A DNA stretch of 32,254 bases from Pseudomonas defluvii (GCF_001695625.1 NZ_MBPN01000058.1:1-32254); one strand, 5' to 3'. Counted from the first letter of the stretch, positions 14,159-23,501 are shown. The notes: generated from the letters alone by a model not told the origin. Numbers and translations: made by a program.

Positions 14159-15613
14159 GTGATCCAGTTTCTCTTTAATCAGGAGCTGCGCAGTGAGCAC
14201 GCCCTGGACCCCAATCTGACAGTGCTTGAATACCTGCGTGAACACCTGGGCAAACCCGGCACCAAGGAAGGCTGCGCCAGCGGCGACTGCGGCGCTTGCA
14301 CTGTCGTGGTCGCTGAGCGCCATGCGGATCAGGACGGCCTCGAACGCCTGCGCTATCGCAGCCTGAATGCGTGCCTGACCTTTGTGTCGGCGCTGCATGG
14401 CAAACAACTGATCAGTGTTGAAGGGCTCAAACACCAAGGGCAGTTGCACAGCGTTCAACAGGCAATGGTCGACTGCCACGGTTCACAGTGCGGCTTCTGC
14501 ACGCCCGGCGTGGTGATGTCGCTGTTCGCCCTGCAGAAGAACAGCGACGCCCCGGACCTGCACAAGGCCCAGGAGGCGCTGGCCGGCAACCTCTGCCGCT
14601 GCACCGGTTACCGGCCGATTCTGGCAGCCGCAGAACAGGCCTGCTGCCAGCCGCCAGCCGACCCGTTCGATGCCGCCGAGGCGCAAACCATCGCCCGGCT
14701 CAAGGCGATTGCGCCCAAAGAAACCGGCGAGCTCAACAGCGGCGATAAACGCTGCCTGGTTCCACTGACCGTGGCCGACCTGGCCGAGCTCTATGGCTCG
14801 CACCCGGAAGCGCGCCTGCTGGCCGGAGGTACCGACCTGGCACTTGAGGTGACGCAGTTCCACAAGACCCTGCCGGTGATGATCTACGTCGGTAACGTCG
14901 CCGAGATGAAGCGCATCGAGCACGTCGACGCGCATATCGAGATTGGTGCCGCCACGCCGTTGACCGACTGCTATGGCGCGCTGAGCGCCGAGTACCCCGA
15001 CTTTGGCGAGCTGCTGCACCGCTTCGCCTCGCTGCAAATCCGCAACCAGGGCACCTTGGGCGGCAATATTGGCAACGCATCACCGATTGGCGACGCCCCG
15101 CCCCTGCTGATCGCCCTGGGCGCCCAGATCGTCCTGCGCAAAGGCGACAGCCAGCGCACCCTGGCCCTGGAAGACTACTTCATCGATTACCGCATCACCG
15201 CCCGCCAGGAGAGCGAGTTCATCGAGAAGATCATCGTGCCGAAGGCTTCGCCCGGCTGGGCGTTCCGCGCCTACAAGTTGTCCAAGCGCCTGGACGACGA
15301 TATCTCGGCGGTCTGCGCGGCAATCAACCTGCGCATCGAAGGCGGCGTCATCCACGAGGCACGCATCGCCTTCGGCGGCATGGCGGCCATCCCGAAACGC
15401 GCCCAGGCCTGTGAAACGCTGCTGACAGGCAAGCCCTGGAGCCAGGCACTGATTGAACAGGCCTGCCAGGCCTTGAGCGAAGACTTCACGCCGCTGTCGG
15501 ACTTTCGCGCGAGCAAGGAGTACCGGTTGCTCAGTGCGCAGAACCTGCTGCGCAAATACTTCATCGAACTGCAAACACCGCACATCGAGACTCGGGTGAC
15601 CGCTTATGTCTAA
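14159..15613 (+). CDS. xdhA: Xanthine dehydrogenase small subunit XdhA
   Basis: The 484-residue subunit carries the two [2Fe-2S] clusters and FAD of xanthine dehydrogenase, which oxidises hypoxanthine to xanthine and xanthine to urate. The first cluster is held by Cys39, Cys44, Cys47 and Cys72 (GCASGDCGACTVVV). The second is held by Cys111, Cys114, Cys146 and Cys148 (CGFCTPG ... GNLCRCTGYRP). The FAD-binding domain begins near residue 195 and includes LLAGGTDLALEV, followed by the CO dehydrogenase-type flavoprotein carboxyl domain. The start is GTG 14159 with GAGG at 14149-14152, giving MIQFLFNQEL; ATG codons further upstream add non-homologous sequence. It overlaps xdhB by 8 nt and heads the xdhABC-guaD operon. 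Confidence 0.98.
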   Translation: MIQFLFNQELRSEHALDPNLTVLEYLREHLGKPGTKEGCASGDCGACTVVVAERHADQDGLERLRYRSLNACLTFVSALHGKQLISVEGLKHQGQLHSVQQAMVDCHGSQCGFCTPGVVMSLFALQKNSDAPDLHKAQEALAGNLCRCTGYRPILAAAEQACCQPPADPFDAAEAQTIARLKAIAPKETGELNSGDKRCLVPLTVADLAELYGSHPEARLLAGGTDLALEVTQFHKTLPVMIYVGNVAEMKRIEHVDAHIEIGAATPLTDCYGALSAEYPDFGELLHRFASLQIRNQGTLGGNIGNASPIGDAPPLLIALGAQIVLRKGDSQRTLALEDYFIDYRITARQESEFIEKIIVPKASPGWAFRAYKLSKRLDDDISAVCAAINLRIEGGVIHEARIAFGGMAAIPKRAQACETLLTGKPWSQALIEQACQALSEDFTPLSDFRASKEYRLLSAQNLLRKYFIELQTPHIETRVTAYV

Positions 15614-18002
15614 CCATCCTCACGTCGCCAAGAGCCAGGCAGAGCTGGCCGACCTGTTCAGCCAGGACATGACCAGCGGTGTAGGCCGCAGCGTCAAGCA
15701 TGACAGCGCCGACAAGCATGTGTCCGGCGAAGCGGTGTATATCGATGACCGCCTGGAGTTCCCGAATCAGTTGCACGTGTATGCCCGGTTGTCCGACCGT
15801 GCCCATGCGCGCATTGTCAGTATCGACACCGCGCCCTGCTACGCCTTCGAGGGCGTGCGCATTGCCATTACTCACGAAGAAATACCGGGCTTGAAAGACA
15901 TCGGCCCGCTGCTTCCGGGCGACCCCTTGCTGGCCATCGACACCGTGCAGTTCGTCGGCCAGCCGGTGGTGGCTGTGGCCGCACGCGACCTCGACACCGC
16001 GCGCCGCGCCGCGCTGGCAGCGATCATCACCTACGAAGACCTGGAGCCGGTGCTCGATGTGGTCGAAGCGCTGCGCAAAAAGCACTTTGTCCTCGACAGC
16101 CACACCCACCGGCGCGGGGACTCGGCCAGCGCATTGCGCGATGCACCCCATCGCTTGCAGGGCACCCTGCATATCGGCGGCCAGGAGCATTTCTACCTGG
16201 AAACCCAGATCTCTTCGGTGATGCCTACCGAAGACGGCGGCATGATCGTCTACTGCTCGACCCAGAACCCCACCGAGGTGCAGAAACTGGTCGCCGAAGT
16301 GCTCGATGTACCGATGAACAAGGTGGTGGTCGACATGCGCCGGATGGGCGGTGGCTTTGGCGGCAAGGAAACCCAGGCGGCGAGCCCGGCCTGCCTGTGC
16401 GCGGTGATCGCGCACCTGACCGGCCAGCCGACCAAGATGCGCCTGCCTCGCATGGAAGACATGCTCATGACCGGCAAGCGTCACCCCTTCTACGTCGAAT
16501 ACGATGTCGGTTTCGATGACCGCGGTCGCCTGCAGGGCATCAATTTCGAGCTGGCCGGTAACTGCGGCTGCTCGCCCGACCTGTCGGCGTCCATCGTCGA
16601 CCGCGCCATGTTCCACGCCGACAACGCCTATTACCTGGGCGACGCCACGATCAACGGCCACCGCTGCAAGACCAACACCGCCTCAAACACCGCCTACCGG
16701 GGCTTCGGCGGCCCACAGGGGATGGTCGCCATCGAGGAAGTGATGGACCGTATTGCCCGCCATCTGGTGCTCGACCCGCTGGCGGTGCGCAAGGCCAACT
16801 ATTACGGCAAGACCGAGCGCAACGTCACCCATTACCACCAGACCGTCGAGCACAACATGCTCGAAGAAATCACCGCAGAGCTGGAAGCCAGCAGCGACTA
16901 CGCCGAGCGCCGCGAGTCGATTCGCCGCTACAACGCCAACAGCCCGATACTGAAGAAAGGCCTGGCCCTGACACCGGTAAAATTCGGTATTTCCTTTACC
17001 GCCAGCTTCCTTAACCAGGCCGGTGCGCTGATACACCTCTATACCGACGGCAGCATCCACCTGAACCACGGCGGCACGGAGATGGGCCAAGGCCTCAACA
17101 CCAAGGTTGCCCAGGTGGTGGCCGAAGTATTCCAGGTCGATATCTCGCGTATCCAGATCACCGCGACCAACACCGACAAGGTGCCCAACACTTCGCCGAC
17201 TGCGGCGTCCAGCGGCGCCGACCTGAACGGCAAGGCTGCGCAGAACGCGGCTGAAATCCTGAAGCAACGCCTGGTCGAATTTGCCGCGCGGCAGTACAAG
17301 GTCAGCGCGGAAGACGTCGTGTTTCACAATGGCCATGTGCGTGTGCGCGATGAGATCCTGACTTTTGACGCCTTGGTGCAGCAGGCCTACTTCGCTCAGG
17401 TTTCACTGTCGAGCACCGGCTTCTACAAGACCCCGAAAATCTACTACGACCGCAGCCAGGCCCGTGGCCGCCCCTTTTACTACTACGCCTTTGGCGCGGC
17501 CTGCGCCGAGGTGATCGTCGACACCCTGACCGGCGAGTACAAGGTACTGCGCACCGACATCCTGCATGACGTCGGCGCGTCACTGAACCCGGCCATCGAC
17601 ATCGGCCAGGTGGAAGGCGGTTTCGTTCAGGGCATGGGCTGGCTGACCACCGAAGAGCTGGTGTGGAACGCCAAGGGCAAACTGATGACCAGCGGCCCGG
17701 CCAGCTACAAGATTCCGGCCGTGGCCGACATGCCGATCGACCTGCGGGTGCGCCTGGTCGAGAACCGCAAGAACCCGGAGGACACGGTGTTCCACTCCAA
17801 GGCCGTAGGCGAGCCGCCGTTCATGCTCGGTATCGCCGTCTGGTGTGCCATCAAGGATGCCGTGGCCAGCCTGGCCGATTACCGTGAGCAACCGCTGATC
17901 GACGCCCCGGCCACACCGGAGCGCGTGCTCTGGGGCTGCGAGCAAATGCGCAAGGCGATGGCGGCTCACCCGCGCACCGAAGCCGAGACAGCAGCACCAT
18001 GA
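15606..18002 (+). CDS. xdhB: Xanthine dehydrogenase large subunit XdhB
   Basis: The 798-residue molybdopterin subunit is where the purine is hydroxylated. Recognisable parts are the amino a/b hammerhead domain (VSGEAVYIDDRLEFPNQLHV), the cofactor-binding segments MGGGFGGKETQA and AYRGFGGPQGM, and the GTEMGQGLNTKVAQVVAEVF segment. The late motif GEPPFMLG contains the probable catalytic base, Glu736. Length and motifs match bacterial XdhB. ATG 15606 lies inside the end of xdhA, so translation is probably coupled. The cofactor is expected to be inserted with the help of XdhC, encoded next. Confidence 0.99.
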   Translation: MSNHPHVAKSQAELADLFSQDMTSGVGRSVKHDSADKHVSGEAVYIDDRLEFPNQLHVYARLSDRAHARIVSIDTAPCYAFEGVRIAITHEEIPGLKDIGPLLPGDPLLAIDTVQFVGQPVVAVAARDLDTARRAALAAIITYEDLEPVLDVVEALRKKHFVLDSHTHRRGDSASALRDAPHRLQGTLHIGGQEHFYLETQISSVMPTEDGGMIVYCSTQNPTEVQKLVAEVLDVPMNKVVVDMRRMGGGFGGKETQAASPACLCAVIAHLTGQPTKMRLPRMEDMLMTGKRHPFYVEYDVGFDDRGRLQGINFELAGNCGCSPDLSASIVDRAMFHADNAYYLGDATINGHRCKTNTASNTAYRGFGGPQGMVAIEEVMDRIARHLVLDPLAVRKANYYGKTERNVTHYHQTVEHNMLEEITAELEASSDYAERRESIRRYNANSPILKKGLALTPVKFGISFTASFLNQAGALIHLYTDGSIHLNHGGTEMGQGLNTKVAQVVAEVFQVDISRIQITATNTDKVPNTSPTAASSGADLNGKAAQNAAEILKQRLVEFAARQYKVSAEDVVFHNGHVRVRDEILTFDALVQQAYFAQVSLSSTGFYKTPKIYYDRSQARGRPFYYYAFGAACAEVIVDTLTGEYKVLRTDILHDVGASLNPAIDIGQVEGGFVQGMGWLTTEELVWNAKGKLMTSGPASYKIPAVADMPIDLRVRLVENRKNPEDTVFHSKAVGEPPFMLGIAVWCAIKDAVASLADYREQPLIDAPATPERVLWGCEQMRKAMAAHPRTEAETAAP

Positions 18003-18051
18003 ACGCCCTATCGCCCGCACAGCCTTACGGTCACCCAGGAGGTCACTGAGC

Positions 18052-18897
18052 ATGCACACCTGGATCAACGCCCTCGCCGACCTGCAGGCACGCGGTGAAC
18101 CCTGCGTACTGGTCACCATCATCGAGGAGCGCGGCTCGACACCGCGCAACGCCGGCTCCAAGATGGTGGTCAGTGCCGAGCAATTGTTCGACACCATCGG
18201 TGGCGGCCACCTGGAATACAAAGCCCTGCACATCGCTCGGCAGATGCTCGCCGAGGGGCGCCAGGCGCCCCATCTGGAGCGTTTCAGCCTCGGCGCCAGC
18301 CTCGGCCAATGCTGTGGCGGCGCCACGGTGTTGCTGTTCGAACCGATGGGCCGGGTTCAGGCGCAGATCGCGGTATTTGGTGCAGGCCACGTCGGTCGGG
18401 CGCTGGTACCCTTGCTGGCCGCCTTGCCGTGCCGGGTTCGCTGGATCGACTCACGCGAACAGGAGTTCCCCGAGGCGATCCCTGCGGGGGTCAGCAAAAT
18501 CGTCAGCGAAGACCCGGTCGATGAAGTCGACGACCTGCCAGTCGGCAGTTACTGCATCGTCATGACCCACAATCATCAACTGGACCTGGAGCTGACGGCG
18601 GCCATCCTTAAACGCAATGACTTCACCTGGTTCGGGCTGATTGGCTCGAAAACCAAACGGGCCAAGTTCGAGCACCGCCTGCATGAACGTGGTTTCACCC
18701 CGGAGCGGCTGCAGCGGATGCGCTGCCCGATGGGGATTGCCGAGGTGAAGGGCAAGCTGCCGATCGAGATCGCCGTGTCCATCGCCGCCGAAATCATTGC
18801 CACCTACAACGCCAGCTTTGGCCAGCACGACGCTGCCGCCAATGCTGGCCCCATTGCCCAACTGCTGCCGCCCTCGCGGCGCAGCCAAGCCAATTGA
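18052..18897 (+). CDS. xdhC: Xanthine dehydrogenase accessory protein XdhC
   Basis: The 281-residue protein binds molybdenum cofactor, promotes its sulfuration and delivers it to XdhB; it is not part of the final enzyme. The amino domain (GSTPRNAGSKMVVS, then FDTIGGGHLEYKAL) and the Rossmann-like carboxyl domain (IAVFGAGHVGRALVPLL, then MTHNHQLDLELTAAIL and GLIGSKTKRAKFEHRL) are characteristic of the XdhC/CoxI family. ATG 18052 is preceded by AGGAGG at 18038-18043. Its stop lies 10 nt before guaD, so all four genes probably share one mRNA. Confidence 0.97.
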   Translation: MHTWINALADLQARGEPCVLVTIIEERGSTPRNAGSKMVVSAEQLFDTIGGGHLEYKALHIARQMLAEGRQAPHLERFSLGASLGQCCGGATVLLFEPMGRVQAQIAVFGAGHVGRALVPLLAALPCRVRWIDSREQEFPEAIPAGVSKIVSEDPVDEVDDLPVGSYCIVMTHNHQLDLELTAAILKRNDFTWFGLIGSKTKRAKFEHRLHERGFTPERLQRMRCPMGIAEVKGKLPIEIAVSIAAEIIATYNASFGQHDAAANAGPIAQLLPPSRRSQAN

Positions 18898-18907
18898 CGA
18901 GAGCCTC

Positions 18908-20212
18908 ATGAGCGCAAAACCCAACGCCTACCGTGCCGCCATCCTGCACAGCCTCGACGACCCCGCCGAAGTCGGTGTGGGCGCGTCCTACCAGTACTTT
19001 GAAGACGGCCTGCTGGTGGTCGAAGATGGCAAGATCAGCGCCATTGGCCACGCCAGTGAATTGCTGCCTACACTGCCGGCCGACCTGAACGTGGTGCACT
19101 ACGAGAATGCCCTGATCACCCCGGGCTTTATCGACACCCATATCCATTTCCCGCAGACCGGCATGATCGGCTCCTACGGCGAGCAGCTACTGGACTGGCT
19201 CAATACCTACACCTTCCCCTGCGAACGGCAGTTCGCCGACAAGGCCCATGCCGAGCAGGTCGCGAAGCGTTTCATCAAGGAACTGCTGCGTAACGGCACC
19301 ACCACCGCGCTGGTGTTCGGCAGTGTCCACCCCGAATCGGTGGACGCCTTCTTCGAAGAGGCGCAGCGCCTGGACCTGCGGATGATCGCCGGCAAGGTGA
19401 TGATGGACCGCAATGCACCGGATTACCTGACCGATACCGCCGAGTCCAGCTACCTGGACAGCAAGGCCCTGATCGAGCGCTGGCACGGCAAGGGTCGACT
19501 GCACTATGCGGTTACCCCGCGCTTCGCCCCGACCAGCACGCCAGAACAACTGGCCTTGGCCGGGCAACTGCTGGGCGAGTATCCCGACCTGTACCTGCAC
19601 ACCCACCTGAGCGAAAACCTCAAGGAAATCGAATGGGTCAAGGCACTGTTCCCGGAGCGCAAGGGCTACCTGGATGTCTATGATCACTTCCAGTTGCTGG
19701 GCGAGCGCTCCGTCTTTGCCCATGGCGTGCACCTGTGCGACGACGAGTGCAAGCGCCTGGCGCAAACCGGCTCTGCCGTGGCCTTCTGCCCGACCTCCAA
19801 CCTGTTTCTCGGCAGTGGCTTGTTCAACTTGCCGCAAGCCGAACAGCACAAGGTGAAGGTCGGCCTGGGCACTGACGTGGGCGCCGGCACCAGTTTCTCG
19901 CTGCTCAACACCCTCAACGAAGCCTACAAGGTCATGCAGCTTCAGGGCGCACGGCTCAACCCGTTCAAATCGTTGTACCTGGCCACCCTGGGCGGCGCCA
20001 GGGCCCTGTGCCTGGAGGAGCGCATAGGCAACCTCACGCCGGGCCGTGATGCCGACTTCGTGGTGCTCGACTACAACGCGACGCCGCTGCTGTCCTACCG
20101 CCTGCAGCAGTCGAACAGCATCGAGGAGACACTGTTCGTGCTGATGACCCTGGGCGACGATCGCACCGTCCGCGAAACCTTTGCGGCCGGTCGCAGCGTG
20201 CATCAACGCTGA
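18908..20212 (+). CDS. guaD: Guanine deaminase GuaD
   Basis: The 434-residue amidohydrolase converts guanine to xanthine and ammonia, feeding the product to XdhAB encoded upstream. Metal-binding motifs are visible: DTHIHFPQ with His78 and His80, HTHLSEN in the middle, and the late Asp in GTDVGAGTSFS. The segments GSYGEQLLDWLNTYTFPCE and FCPTSNLFLGSGL are typical of bacterial guanine deaminases. ATG 18908 follows xdhC by 10 nt; the frame is open further upstream inside xdhC but has no family match there. Placement as last gene of the xdh operon is as in other pseudomonads. Confidence 0.98.
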   Translation: MSAKPNAYRAAILHSLDDPAEVGVGASYQYFEDGLLVVEDGKISAIGHASELLPTLPADLNVVHYENALITPGFIDTHIHFPQTGMIGSYGEQLLDWLNTYTFPCERQFADKAHAEQVAKRFIKELLRNGTTTALVFGSVHPESVDAFFEEAQRLDLRMIAGKVMMDRNAPDYLTDTAESSYLDSKALIERWHGKGRLHYAVTPRFAPTSTPEQLALAGQLLGEYPDLYLHTHLSENLKEIEWVKALFPERKGYLDVYDHFQLLGERSVFAHGVHLCDDECKRLAQTGSAVAFCPTSNLFLGSGLFNLPQAEQHKVKVGLGTDVGAGTSFSLLNTLNEAYKVMQLQGARLNPFKSLYLATLGGARALCLEERIGNLTPGRDADFVVLDYNATPLLSYRLQQSNSIEETLFVLMTLGDDRTVRETFAAGRSVHQR

Positions 20213-20216
20213 GCCG

Positions 20217-20315
20217 CTAAGGCTCGCGCGCCAGGCCGCGATACAGTGCGCCGCCGATCACTGCACCGATCAGCGGCGCCACCCAGAACAGCCAGAGCTG
20301 CTGGAGTGCCAACCC
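20217..20315 (-). pseudogene. Carboxyl-terminal remnant of an aquaporin gene
   Basis: The minus strand encodes LALQQLWLFWVAPLIGAVIG followed by GALYRGLAREP and a TAG at 20217-20219. This is the last transmembrane helix and tail of an AqpZ-type aquaporin (compare the family pattern ALQQLWxFWVxPIVG). Only about 32 codons remain. Going upstream, similarity ends at about 20315, 12 nt before the GntR stop codon. The pore motifs (two NPA) and five other helices are missing, so no channel can be made. An aquaporin gene between guaD and this regulator is what I remember from P. putida relatives, so this looks like a deletion that removed most of the gene. Confidence 0.8.
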
Positions 20316-20326
20316 TGGCAGACGTA

Positions 20327-21094
20327 TCAGCCTTTGGTCGAGGCCGCGCTGCCACGTTTCTTGGTCTGCAACAGGTGCGAGAACACCGCATGCAGGTCAT
20401 CGGACGCGCTGTCCTCATCGAGGTTGAGCTTGCTGTCGATATGGTCCATGTGGTGCATCATCAGGTTGACCGCAAGCGTCGCATCACGGGCTTCGATGGC
20501 GTCGATCAACTGCATGTGCTCGTCATAGGAGCAGTGCGAGCGGTTGCCGCTTTCATACTGGGCAATGATCAGCGAGGTCTGCGACACCAGGCTGCGCTGG
20601 AAGCTGATCAGCGGGGCATTGCCAGCAGCCTCGGCCAGCTTGAGGTGAAACTCGCCAGACAGGCGAATACCGGCGCCGCGGTCGCCCCGGGAAAAGCTGT
20701 CGCGCTCATCGCGCACCATTTGCCGCAGTTCGTTCAACTGCTCGACGGTAGCGTGTTGAACCGCAAGCTCGGTGATCGCCCGCTCGACCAGACGCCGGGA
20801 AAAGAACACCTGGCGGGCTTCTTCTACCGTGGGGCTGGCAACCACGGCACCCCGGTTGGGCCGCAGCAGCACCACGCTTTCATGGGCCAGACGCGACAGC
20901 GCGCGGCGAATGATGGTGCGGCTGACACCGAAAATCTCGCCCAGGGCTTCCTCGCTCAACTTGGTACCCGGCGCCAGACGCTGCTCGAGGATAGCCTCGA
21001 AAATATGTGCGTAAACGATGTCGTCCTGGGTGCCGCTGCGGCCGGCCTTGCCAACACGCGCGGGTTTCTTGAGGGGTTGCAGCTGTTCGTTCAT
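20327..21094 (-). CDS. GntR-family regulator (FCD type), likely purine regulator
   Basis: The 255-residue regulator has a GntR winged helix at about residues 25-95 (IVYAHIFEAILEQRLAPGTK, then GVSRTIIRRALSRLAHESVV) and an FCD ligand-binding domain (about 100-235) with metal/ligand-type histidines in GEFHLKLAEAAGN and HMQLIDAIEARD. It is divergent from a purine permease and embedded in the purine cluster, so it probably represses uptake and catabolism until an intermediate binds. Palindromes of the TTGTATACAA type in its own gap and before puuE fit the FadR-subfamily operator form (GT...AC arms). ATG 21094 gives MNEQLQPLKKP; the open frame continues upstream across the promoter region and is not used. 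Confidence 0.92.
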   Translation of the reverse strand: MNEQLQPLKKPARVGKAGRSGTQDDIVYAHIFEAILEQRLAPGTKLSEEALGEIFGVSRTIIRRALSRLAHESVVLLRPNRGAVVASPTVEEARQVFFSRRLVERAITELAVQHATVEQLNELRQMVRDERDSFSRGDRGAGIRLSGEFHLKLAEAAGNAPLISFQRSLVSQTSLIIAQYESGNRSHCSYDEHMQLIDAIEARDATLAVNLMMHHMDHIDSKLNLDEDSASDDLHAVFSHLLQTKKRGSAASTKG

Positions 21095-21451
21095 GGATTC
21101 TCGGGCAGATAACCGGCAATTGGATCCGAACTGTAATACCGCACAGTAGGTCGTTGGCAAGCCGTGAATAGAAAATTTAAGGGAATCGGTACTGCCACAT
21201 TGTACACAGCCAGCAGCAATTCTGCAGGTAGCGATAGCCTTTATAGCTGTATTGCCAAATAATATGCACACACCACATAAAACATTATTTGATTTATTTG
21301 TATACAAAAGCATAATCGCAGCGTGCAACTTCCTGACTTCAAGGTCAACAAAGCAGTCCGGTCGCCTGCCACCCTACCCTCTCACAGAGCCCCCCAGTGC
21401 GTGCGCAGGCCTGGCTCTGCAAAACAAGAAAAGACTTGAGGAGTACATGCT
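21095..21451. promoter_or_regulatory. Divergent gntR/permease control region
   Basis: This 357-nt AT-rich gap has two operator-like sites. TTTGTATACAAA at 21297-21308 is a perfect palindrome lying inside the spacer of a permease promoter (TTGATT 21289-21294, CATAAT 21311-21316, 16-nt spacer). TTGTACACAG at 21200-21209 is a weaker copy nearer the regulator gene. GAGGAG at 21438-21443 is the ribosome site for the permease. No small gene is evident. Confidence 0.6.
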
Positions 21452-22801
21452 GTGGAAAGCCGCAAATCCGAAGCCCCTACGCTGGATCTTGCCCCACCGC
21501 TCGAAACGAGCTGGCTGGAGCGGATTTTCAAACTCAAGCTGCATGGCACCACCGTCAAGACCGAGCTGATTGCCGGCATGACCACCTTCATCACCATGGC
21601 GTACATCATTTTCGTCAACCCGAACATCATGGCCGATGCCGGGATCAACCATGGTGCGGCGTTCGTTGCCACCTGCATCGCCGCCGCCCTGGGCTGCCTG
21701 TTGATGGGCCTGTACGCCAACTGGCCGGTCGGCCTGGCACCGGGCATGGGCCTCAATGCATTCTTTACCTACACGGTCGTCGGCACCATGGGTTACACCT
21801 GGGAAGCGGCCTTGGGGGCGGTGTTCGTTTCCGGCGTGCTGTTCATGCTGCTGACCTTGTCACGCGTGCGCGAGTGGCTGCTCAACAGTATCCCGGTCAG
21901 CCTGCGCCACGCCATGGGTGCCGGGGTCGGGCTGTTTCTCGGGTTGATCGGCCTGAAAACCGCCGGCATTGTCGTCGACAGCCCTGCCACCCTGATCAAG
22001 CTCGGCTCGCTGCACGAACCCGCCCCCCTGCTGGCCGCAGTGTGCTTCCTGATGATCGCGATACTCAGCTATCGGCGGGTGTTCGGCGCCATCCTGATCA
22101 GCATCATCACTGTCACGCTGGCCGGCTGGGGCCTGGGGCTGGTCGAATACGGCGGGGTCTTCTCGTTGCCTCCCAGCCTCGCCCCCACCTGGATGGCCAT
22201 GGACGTGGCCGGGGTGTTCAACGTCAGCATGATCAGCGTGGTCCTGGCGTTTCTGTTCGTGCACATGTTCGACACCGCCGGCACCCTGATGGGCGTCGCG
22301 CAGCGCGCCAACCTGGTGAACGCCGAGGGCCGCATCGAAAACCTTTCCCGCGCACTGAAAGCCGACAGCGCCTCCAGCGTCTTCGGCGCGGTGGTGGGTG
22401 TGCCACCGGTGACCAGCTACGTGGAGAGCGCGGCCGGGGTGGCCGCAGGCGGGCGCACCGGCCTGACGGCCGTGGTCGTTGGCCTGCTGTTCATCACGGC
22501 CATGTTCTTCGCCCCTCTGGCGGGCATGATCCCGGCCTATGCCACCGCTGGTGCCCTGATCTACGTGGCCATGCTGATGATGGGCAGCATGGCCCACATC
22601 AACTGGGATGAAGCCACCGACAGCATCCCGGCGATCGTCACCGCAATCATGATGCCCCTGACCTTTTCGGTTGCCGACGGCATTGCCTTGGGCTTCATCA
22701 CCTATGTCGCCCTCAAGGCCGGCACCGGGCGATACAGGGAAATCTCGGCGAGCCTGTGGGTGCTGTGCGCCATTTTCATCGCCAAGTTCATGTTTTTGTA
22801 A
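21452..22801 (+). CDS. Purine permease, NCS2/AzgA-type
   Basis: The 449-residue inner-membrane protein has about 12-14 hydrophobic segments. It belongs to the AzgA/GhxP-type nucleobase:cation symporters, as shown by ELIAGMTTFITMAYIIFVNP near the amino end, GLAPGMGLNAFF, the FDTAGTLMGV segment, and PPVTSYVESAAGVAAGGRTG. Known members import adenine, guanine or hypoxanthine, which fits the neighbouring guaD and xdh genes. The start is GTG 21452, eight bases after GAGGAG. An ATG at 21447 is in another frame and closes after about 40 codons, so it could lower expression by competing. It has its own promoter and is followed by a stable hairpin. Confidence 0.94.
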   Translation: MESRKSEAPTLDLAPPLETSWLERIFKLKLHGTTVKTELIAGMTTFITMAYIIFVNPNIMADAGINHGAAFVATCIAAALGCLLMGLYANWPVGLAPGMGLNAFFTYTVVGTMGYTWEAALGAVFVSGVLFMLLTLSRVREWLLNSIPVSLRHAMGAGVGLFLGLIGLKTAGIVVDSPATLIKLGSLHEPAPLLAAVCFLMIAILSYRRVFGAILISIITVTLAGWGLGLVEYGGVFSLPPSLAPTWMAMDVAGVFNVSMISVVLAFLFVHMFDTAGTLMGVAQRANLVNAEGRIENLSRALKADSASSVFGAVVGVPPVTSYVESAAGVAAGGRTGLTAVVVGLLFITAMFFAPLAGMIPAYATAGALIYVAMLMMGSMAHINWDEATDSIPAIVTAIMMPLTFSVADGIALGFITYVALKAGTGRYREISASLWVLCAIFIAKFMFL

Positions 22802-22822
22802 CGGTTGTACCGCAGTAAAAAC

Positions 22823-22844
22823 GGCCTCGCCTTCGGGTGAGGCC
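22823..22844 (+). terminator. Hairpin after the permease gene
   Basis: GGCCTCGCC and GGTGAGGCC-type arms form a 9-bp stem, with one G-U pair, closed by a TTCG tetraloop about 20 nt after the stop codon. No real T run follows, so termination may be partial. The next gene begins 22 nt later and may be read from the same transcript. Confidence 0.5.
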
Positions 22845-22866
22845 TTCGCACATAAGGAGAAAATAA

Positions 22867-23493
22867 ATGAGTGTGGAAACCTGGCTGTTGTTCTGTGGCG
22901 CGGCACTGATCGTCATTGCGATCCCCGGCCCGTTGTCCTTGCTGATGATCAGCAACAGCCTGAACTATGGCCTGCGTCGCTCCTACCCTGCGTTTCTCGG
23001 CGGTGTCATTGCGTCGATCTGCCTGCTCAGCGCCTCGGCACTGGGGCTGGGGGCGCTGTTGATGGCTTCGGAGCAGTTGTTCAGCGTCTTAAAGATTGTC
23101 GGTGGCCTTTACCTGTTTTACCTCGCCTGGCAAAGCTGGCAGCAATCGCGCCAACCTTCGCAGGGCGCCAATGTGCCTGAGGCCATGCCGACGCCAGGCT
23201 TTCGTGGCTTGTTCCTGCGCGCCTTTGCGCTGGGCGCGAGCAACCCGAAAGATATCCTGTTCTTCGCCGCCTTCCTGCCGCAATTTCTCAGTGCAGAGCA
23301 GCCATTGCTCAGTCAATTGCTGGTCTTGATCGCCACCTGGACGGTGCTCGACCTGGGGTGCAAGCTGGCCTACGGCCTGGGTGCGCAAGGTGCCGCCCGC
23401 TACCTGCGCTCCGGCAAGGGGCAGAGTGGATTCAACCGGATCAGCGCCGGGCTGTTCGGCGGCGCGGGCGTCGCCGCACTGCTGAGCCGCTAA
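22867..23493 (+). CDS. LysE/RhtB-family exporter
   Basis: The 208-residue membrane protein has six hydrophobic segments and the family's amino pattern (IVIAIPGPLSLLMISNSLNY GLRR), plus the middle motif FRGLFLRAFALGASNPKDILFF in the position of the typical NPK element. Members export amino acids or related small molecules; the substrate here cannot be told. AAGGAG at 22854-22859 is a good ribosome site. It lies 65 nt after the purine permease but has no obvious role in purine breakdown. Together with the following toxin-like gene it separates the permease from uraH. Confidence 0.9.
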   Translation: MSVETWLLFCGAALIVIAIPGPLSLLMISNSLNYGLRRSYPAFLGGVIASICLLSASALGLGALLMASEQLFSVLKIVGGLYLFYLAWQSWQQSRQPSQGANVPEAMPTPGFRGLFLRAFALGASNPKDILFFAAFLPQFLSAEQPLLSQLLVLIATWTVLDLGCKLAYGLGAQGAARYLRSGKGQSGFNRISAGLFGGAGVAALLSR

Positions 23494-23501
23494 ACCACTG
23501 C

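Noticed and set aside
17999..18049. 16-codon frame overlapping the xdhB stop (ATGA) before xdhC
   Set aside because: It has no recognisable product and is too short to support; at most it passes ribosomes on to xdhC.
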